Program-made: the position numbers and the translations under genes
Shown here: in pieces, positions 59,710 through 64,000 of the stretch
How positions within the stretch are numbered: position 1 is the stretch's first letter
Layout: each line of letters starts with the position of its first letter
NCBI GenBank assembly: GCA_903772945.1
Contig: CAICTM010000037.1
Span: forward strand, 96,219-160,218
DNA length: 64,000 nt
From: Seminavis robusta
Lineage: Eukaryota > Bacillariophyta > Bacillariophyceae > Naviculales > Naviculaceae
Direction: 5' to 3'
Notes under the pieces: model-generated
Told to the model about the DNA's origin: nothing
What the model saw: only the letters and a program-made list of their open reading frames with translations
The model's database searches: none

Positions 59710-62421
59710 ATCCCGACTGGGACGAGGACACCCCTGCACTTGTTGATTGGACAGCCCATGGTCGAGCTGTCAACCGTGATGAGATCCACAAACCGACAAT
59801 TGTGAAGTCCCTATTCCAATTGTTGCCATTTGGGAAAAGGATCCACCAGGATGACCCCAAGTAAGATCACCACTGTCCCCGTAGTGGCGGTGATCACGAG
59901 AATGAAACCCATGTTTAACGATGCCCACATGTTGACGTGAGGTAACTCTCTTTGCTAAGAGGAATTGGGCAGTCGACGCAACATCGAGCAGATCGCCGAC
60001 AACGTTGACAAATGCGCAAGGCAAGCATCCACCAGCACTCGTCTTCCGATCCTCGAGGAAATTTCACTGGTACTGGACTTCAGATCAATCCCAGACTATT
60101 GAGATACGTATCTAATCCTCGACCACCCATGGCTTACCTGACAGGTAAATGAGCGTCGTGACACTCAAATACTCCTCGGACGGTATGCGGACACAACTCT
60201 GAGAGGCAAGGTTTCTATGTTGCACTGACACTGTGCTTGAAGGCATCAGATGAGCCTAGTGAGCTGCACGGGCGGTACGGATCCCAGGGCGCACCACCAA
60301 AGACACGAGGCGTTCTGACTGTCAGCCCCTAACGGCAGCGCTCCACTGGCGCATTAAAGCCGTGGTGGAACCTGTGGGAGGATCGAAATGCTGCCAGGCA
60401 TGGCAAAGACAGGGAAGAACCAGTGGAAGAAAAGCACGAACAGCTCGGATGCGGGAGGTAGTGGAACTCATCTATCAGCAAAGCGGACTGGATCCCAGCA
60501 GAGCTGGCTGGAATTCAAGCGACCGCTTGACGAGCAAATGGCAAAGGGCCCAGGCGACATCAAAGCGTGGCTTGCCAATTGGCTGCCCGTCGTCGACAAG
60601 GCACTCAGGGACGAGCATGCACGCACAGCGCAGAACAATGACACAGGGTAACTATGCACAGAGGGGGTCTTACCGTAGAAATAGCTGGCAATCCAGCCAA
60701 GGGTAGCTAGTTAGTCGTACAGCACCCTCCGGAGTTTTGTTAAATTTCTCCGGTGGGGGGCTTACACTAGGCCCATCCTAAGTGGGCGCACTTGTGCGCC
60801 TGAGGTATATGGGTTCGTCACGGCACCGTTCAGCGGATCGTCTGACGAGGTGTAGCCTTTAAAATAAAATCTCGTTATTTTTTTTTCTTGAGCTTTCCCT
60901 GACAGCCTATTGAAGGGGATCTCCACCAACCAGAGATCTCCCAAACTGGCGCTGGCCAAGTTCTTGATCGAGAGCCATTCTGCTGCTGAGGAAAGCCGGT
61001 TAAGGCTCCCTTATCATCATCTACCATCAGCTGAGATCTGAGGAAGAGATCGAGAGAGGAAATTCAGCGAGAAAGACCTCCCGGGATCTATCTCGCTCAT
61101 CGGAAAGGGTCGGGCTATAGAGTTTCCACATATCGAACAGTCATCATTGGCAATTCCGACCTCAGAATAGAACTTTGCTTAGACAAATCAGTCACTCTTT
61201 GCTGGAATTATATGATTATATGGTGGGGCTGAAGCCGGTAATAACGTTGAGCAAGCACCTAAGGAAGCTGTTATTGACAAAGCTCCCATTGTTCAGCGTA
61301 TTGATAATAGTCCCTTCGAAGGTAATCATACACGCAAGCGCGCTTCTTAGGTTAATCCAACTGCCAGCCAGGAGGATATTTGCAATGAGGGGAAGATGAT
61401 ACCCCAAGGTTGCCAAATTGAAGCATCACACAACCTGATTTCAAAGCTGCCATAATATCACAGCTGCCGCTCCAGTTTGCTTTCAAAGTGTCTATCCCGC
61501 CTTCCGCTGCCGCCATTCCCAGCTAGCCTTATTTTTGAGTTTCTATACGCATATAGTGTCGCATATACACTAGTCAGTAGAATAATATAGATAGGGTTCA
61601 GATTCTCTAGAGAAGATCTTTCTCTAGACAACATCTTTCTACACTTCGGGTTGTTTATTGGTCGTTTCTGGATGGGAACCCTCTGTGAGTCGTTCGTAGC
61701 CACTGCATGCAGCGAACGGCAAAGGTCAGGCCAGTTTTTATGGCTGCCAATAGGTTCAGAGGGGACAATACAGGCTGAATCTAAGCTATTGAGACAAACG
61801 CAAGCCCGCTCCCGGTAAGACATTCGAATGCGAACCGGAACCTTTTGGAACGTTCCTTGAAAAGACTTAAGGGGCATATATAGCCTTAACCTTAATCTCA
61901 ACTGACATCACTCGGATCGATCGATCGATCCAAGCCACTCGTACACCTCTTCTTTTTCATTATTTCGATACCTCTATCTTTACTCTCTATTGACTCTATC
62001 AAGATAATGCTTCCTCCTCTTTACAGTAGCTACTCCTCTTAACAAAGGCTACTACTCACCACCATGACAGGCTCCTCTTGTTTGGTTAGCGATAGTAGTG
62101 GCCGATCGGTCGTTGACTGCTTCCGTTCGATCGATCGGCCGACGGAGCGATGACTTTTTCCACGGAGCGACCATGATGGTACCGCGGAGCGAGCGAACGG
62201 AGGCTACTGCTAATGCAACAACAAGCGACTACGTCTGCTACTAGCTATTGCACTGGAAGGAGCTGCTTCCGTTCGACGGATCGATCGGCCGATGACTTTG
62301 ACGACTACGGATCGATTCGGTCTTCCTCCAGCTTCCGTTCGACGGATTCCACGGAACCTCTTCACGGAGCGAACGAACAACGCGAGGACTTCCATATTGA
62401 CTGGCTACTACTATGTATTAT
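59710..62421. other. Gene-poor region, 2712 bp
   Basis: The first ~150 bp continue the gag-like debris in another frame. The rest has no supported gene. Structures seen: ggcgcacttgtgcgcc hairpin near 60784, tctagagaagatctttctctaga hairpin near 61605 (in an AT-rich stretch), gatcgatcgatc runs near 61916, and a direct repeat of cttccgttcga(c/t)ggatcgatcggccga near 62109, 62267 and (partial) 62331. Probably transposon remains. Confidence 0.5.
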
Positions 62422-62847
62422 CTATTCTTCTCCCTCTCCTCCTTCTTCATCCCAACCAAAGAAAGGAGTGTTATCTTCGGTGTCACCAGACTCCACATCC
62501 ACAACCTCTCCCTCTTCCACAACAAACCTTTTGGCCAAACAGATCTCCAACTCATTTTCAATGGAGCCAACACCGGTGTCCAAGTTGGATCTGTGGACAA
62601 GCTTCTCCTTGAGGATGTAAACCATGTCCACTTCTTCCTTCCTAGATCTTTCCAAGCGCTTCTCCACAGCTCTTGACAATTCTCCTATGGCCACATCTTC
62701 TGACTGCACATCATATCTCCTACAGATGACTGCTTTGATGGCATCAAGGGTCAACCAACAGTCCTTGAAGGGAGAGACTTTGTCGTCATCGTCGGCATAA
62801 AGGAGATCAAGCACAAATCCAGCCAGGAATTCTCTGCTGAGCTCCAT
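62422..62847 (-). CDS. Hypothetical 141-aa protein
   Basis: ATG at 62847 (MELSREFLAGFVLDLLYADD). Helical N-terminal half (LTLDAIKAVICRRYDVQSED; IGELSRAVEKRLERSRKEEV), then an acidic C-terminus (VVEEGEVVDVESGDTEDNTP). The composition is protein-like and not repeat-driven. No family recognised. It lies in mobile-element-rich DNA, so it may be an accessory ORF or a gene fragment. Confidence 0.4.
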   Translation of the reverse strand: MELSREFLAGFVLDLLYADDDDKVSPFKDCWLTLDAIKAVICRRYDVQSEDVAIGELSRAVEKRLERSRKEEVDMVYILKEKLVHRSNLDTGVGSIENELEICLAKRFVVEEGEVVDVESGDTEDNTPFFGWDEEGGEGEE

Positions 62848-63524
62848 GACAAAGGTTGGAGATGGCCTATCCCGCGCAAGGAGAGTGCTTGTGAGTGTGT
62901 TGGGGAGCTAGTCCTCTGACCGGATAGGCCAGAACAATGCATTGGTTAAGCTAGAGACCATTTGGCCAACACTGTTGCCATGGTGGTAAATTTCAATCTT
63001 TTCTTTGTTATTCTTCTCTGTTCTGCTGTTTGCCGAACAAGCACGATTCGCGAAATGACCACTTCCGGGTTCCCATTTCCGAAAACTGAAAAATAACCGT
63101 AAAAAACGCTCACATTTTACACCTGTCAGCGGTAAAAGAAGTCATCCTGTAGGCACCGGCCAGCCAACATGAAAGATCTATACTGTAACTCCTGTTCCTG
63201 AGTCCACAGAAGGGACTTGAGATTAAAACTGGTCTCAGAACTGATCACGTACAAACAATGCAGCAAAATTTTATTTATTGACTTTTCACCCAGCCAGCTG
63301 CAAGCCAGCAGAACTCTCACCCTTTCCCACCAAAAATAAGGGCCCCCTCTTTTACCCTCACATTTTGATGCCGCCATCATTCCAAGCTGGCCAGCAGTAC
63401 TAGCCAGCAGTACTAGCTAGCTAGCTAGCTAGCTGCAAAATGACACTGTACTAGCTTTTACAAGTAAATTTACCATTGCACCACACAACCACAACCACAA
63501 CCACAGCAACAACACATCATCACC
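62848..63524. other. Intergenic, 677 bp
   Basis: Contains a duplicated ccagcagtactag and a gctagctagctagctagctag tract at about 63395-63432, 100 bp before the next ORF. No gene seen. Confidence 0.5.
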
Positions 63525-64000
63525 ATGGCAGAAATAGCAGTAGATAATGATGCTAATATAGATGACATCACCGTGTCTACCTCGGCAGTGTCGTCAGTAC
63601 CAGCTGACTTTAGCTTTGACGACATTCATAATGTACCAGCTGATAATCCCGAAAGCCATGTGGTTGCAGAAACAATCATAATGGAAGTAGAAGAAGATGG
63701 ATTGGTGGGAGATATCAGAGACAACGTGGGTAAAAGTGCCAAGAAGAAACAGAAATCAGCAATGAAGCACTTCGACGGGTTTCTCCGTCTCTGGTTCAAA
63801 CACCGGGGAGAACCGTACCGCCATTATTCCCAATTATTCCATGAAAACACCGAGGACAGTAATCGGTTTTGGGATGCGTTAATGGGTGGTATGTTCTCTT
63901 ATTTTGCTACAGGCTGCAATGGTGAGCTTGGCTTTGAATCGGTTAATGGCTATGCCAGTTCTATCAAAGCTTACTACACCGACAAATGGAGACATAATAC
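63525..64000 (+). CDS. Partial ORF, probable tyrosine-recombinase-type mobile gene (runs off right edge)
   Basis: Open from the ATG at 63525 (MAEIAVDNDANIDDITVSTS) to the window end, 158 complete codons and no stop. The first ~80 residues are acidic and disordered-looking, then a basic patch (GKSAKKKQKSAMKHFDGFLR). The following block has a helical, core-binding-like pattern: FDGFLRLWFKHRG, RFWDALMGGMFSYFAT, then LGFESVNGYASSIKAYYTDK. F..F...Y.........LGF..V..Y.SSIK.....KW is what I would expect in the N-terminal SAM-like domain of tyrosine recombinases such as Crypton-type elements in stramenopiles. The catalytic part would lie beyond the window, so this is inference. Confidence 0.5.
   Translation, partial: MAEIAVDNDANIDDITVSTSAVSSVPADFSFDDIHNVPADNPESHVVAETIIMEVEEDGLVGDIRDNVGKSAKKKQKSAMKHFDGFLRLWFKHRGEPYRHYSQLFHENTEDSNRFWDALMGGMFSYFATGCNGELGFESVNGYASSIKAYYTDKWRHN

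Noticed and set aside
60755-60800. ggcgcacttgtgcgcc hairpin as a transcription terminator
   Set aside because: Intrinsic hairpin terminators are a bacterial feature and there is no adjacent gene here.

Overview
This window is nuclear DNA of a stramenopile alga, most likely a raphid pennate diatom. The sequence reasons are: short GT-AG introns of about 60-260 bp; a plastid bipartite presequence of the diatom ADA|F type on a ClpP/R gene; two single-domain EukCat-type voltage-gated channels; a divergent pair of the diatom-expanded 'IPS...EY...HP' protein family; an SPX-MFS phosphate transporter; a secreted Gly/Lys/Tyr repeat protein with an RXL processing site; and a degenerate RT/GIY-YIG retroelement of a kind I associate with diatom genomes. 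The species cannot be named from sequence alone. All gene starts are the first in-frame ATG; near-cognate codons upstream were ignored.

Layout. 1-11.6 kb: a partial short-chain dehydrogenase, a membrane-anchored degenerate calcineurin-like phosphoesterase, a divergent pair of diatom-specific paralogues, an unknown multipass membrane protein, and a large PHD/ePHD chromatin protein. 12.5-22.5 kb: an SPX-MFS transporter and two EukCat channels transcribed divergently, separated by 2.5 kb that holds a candidate TTAA-flanked inverted-repeat element and strong hairpins. 22.7-43.5 kb is gene-dense housekeeping and accessory DNA: VPS35 with a Q-rich extension, mitochondrial ATP synthase subunit b, a plastid ClpR-like protein, ribosomal protein eL14, a beta-propeller glycosidase-like protein, the secreted repeat protein, ATG5, a UBA-like small protein, a PDZ/F-box/ankyrin protein with a new-looking W-rich repeat, and a small signal-anchored protein. 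44.4-52.4 kb: retroelement debris, then a same-strand cluster of three membrane-protein genes (two clear paralogues) that share an upstream ACTCCCGCGG motif. 52.7-56.9 kb: serine carboxypeptidase and DPH2, divergent. 57-64 kb: repeat-rich, gene-poor DNA with minisatellites, a tight cluster of TGACGTCA elements upstream of a degenerate gag-like ORF, a small unknown ORF, and at the right edge the 5' part of a probable tyrosine-recombinase-type mobile gene.

There is no operon or single pathway here. Several genes belong to organelle and membrane housekeeping: retromer sorting (VPS35), autophagy (ATG5), vacuolar/acid proteolysis (carboxypeptidase), phosphate handling (SPX-MFS), mitochondrial ATP synthesis and plastid proteolysis. 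The least described features are the EukCat with a one-codon deletion in its selectivity filter, the W-rich repeat architecture, the membrane-protein cluster with its shared 5' motif and frame-slipping minisatellite, and the TTAA element.
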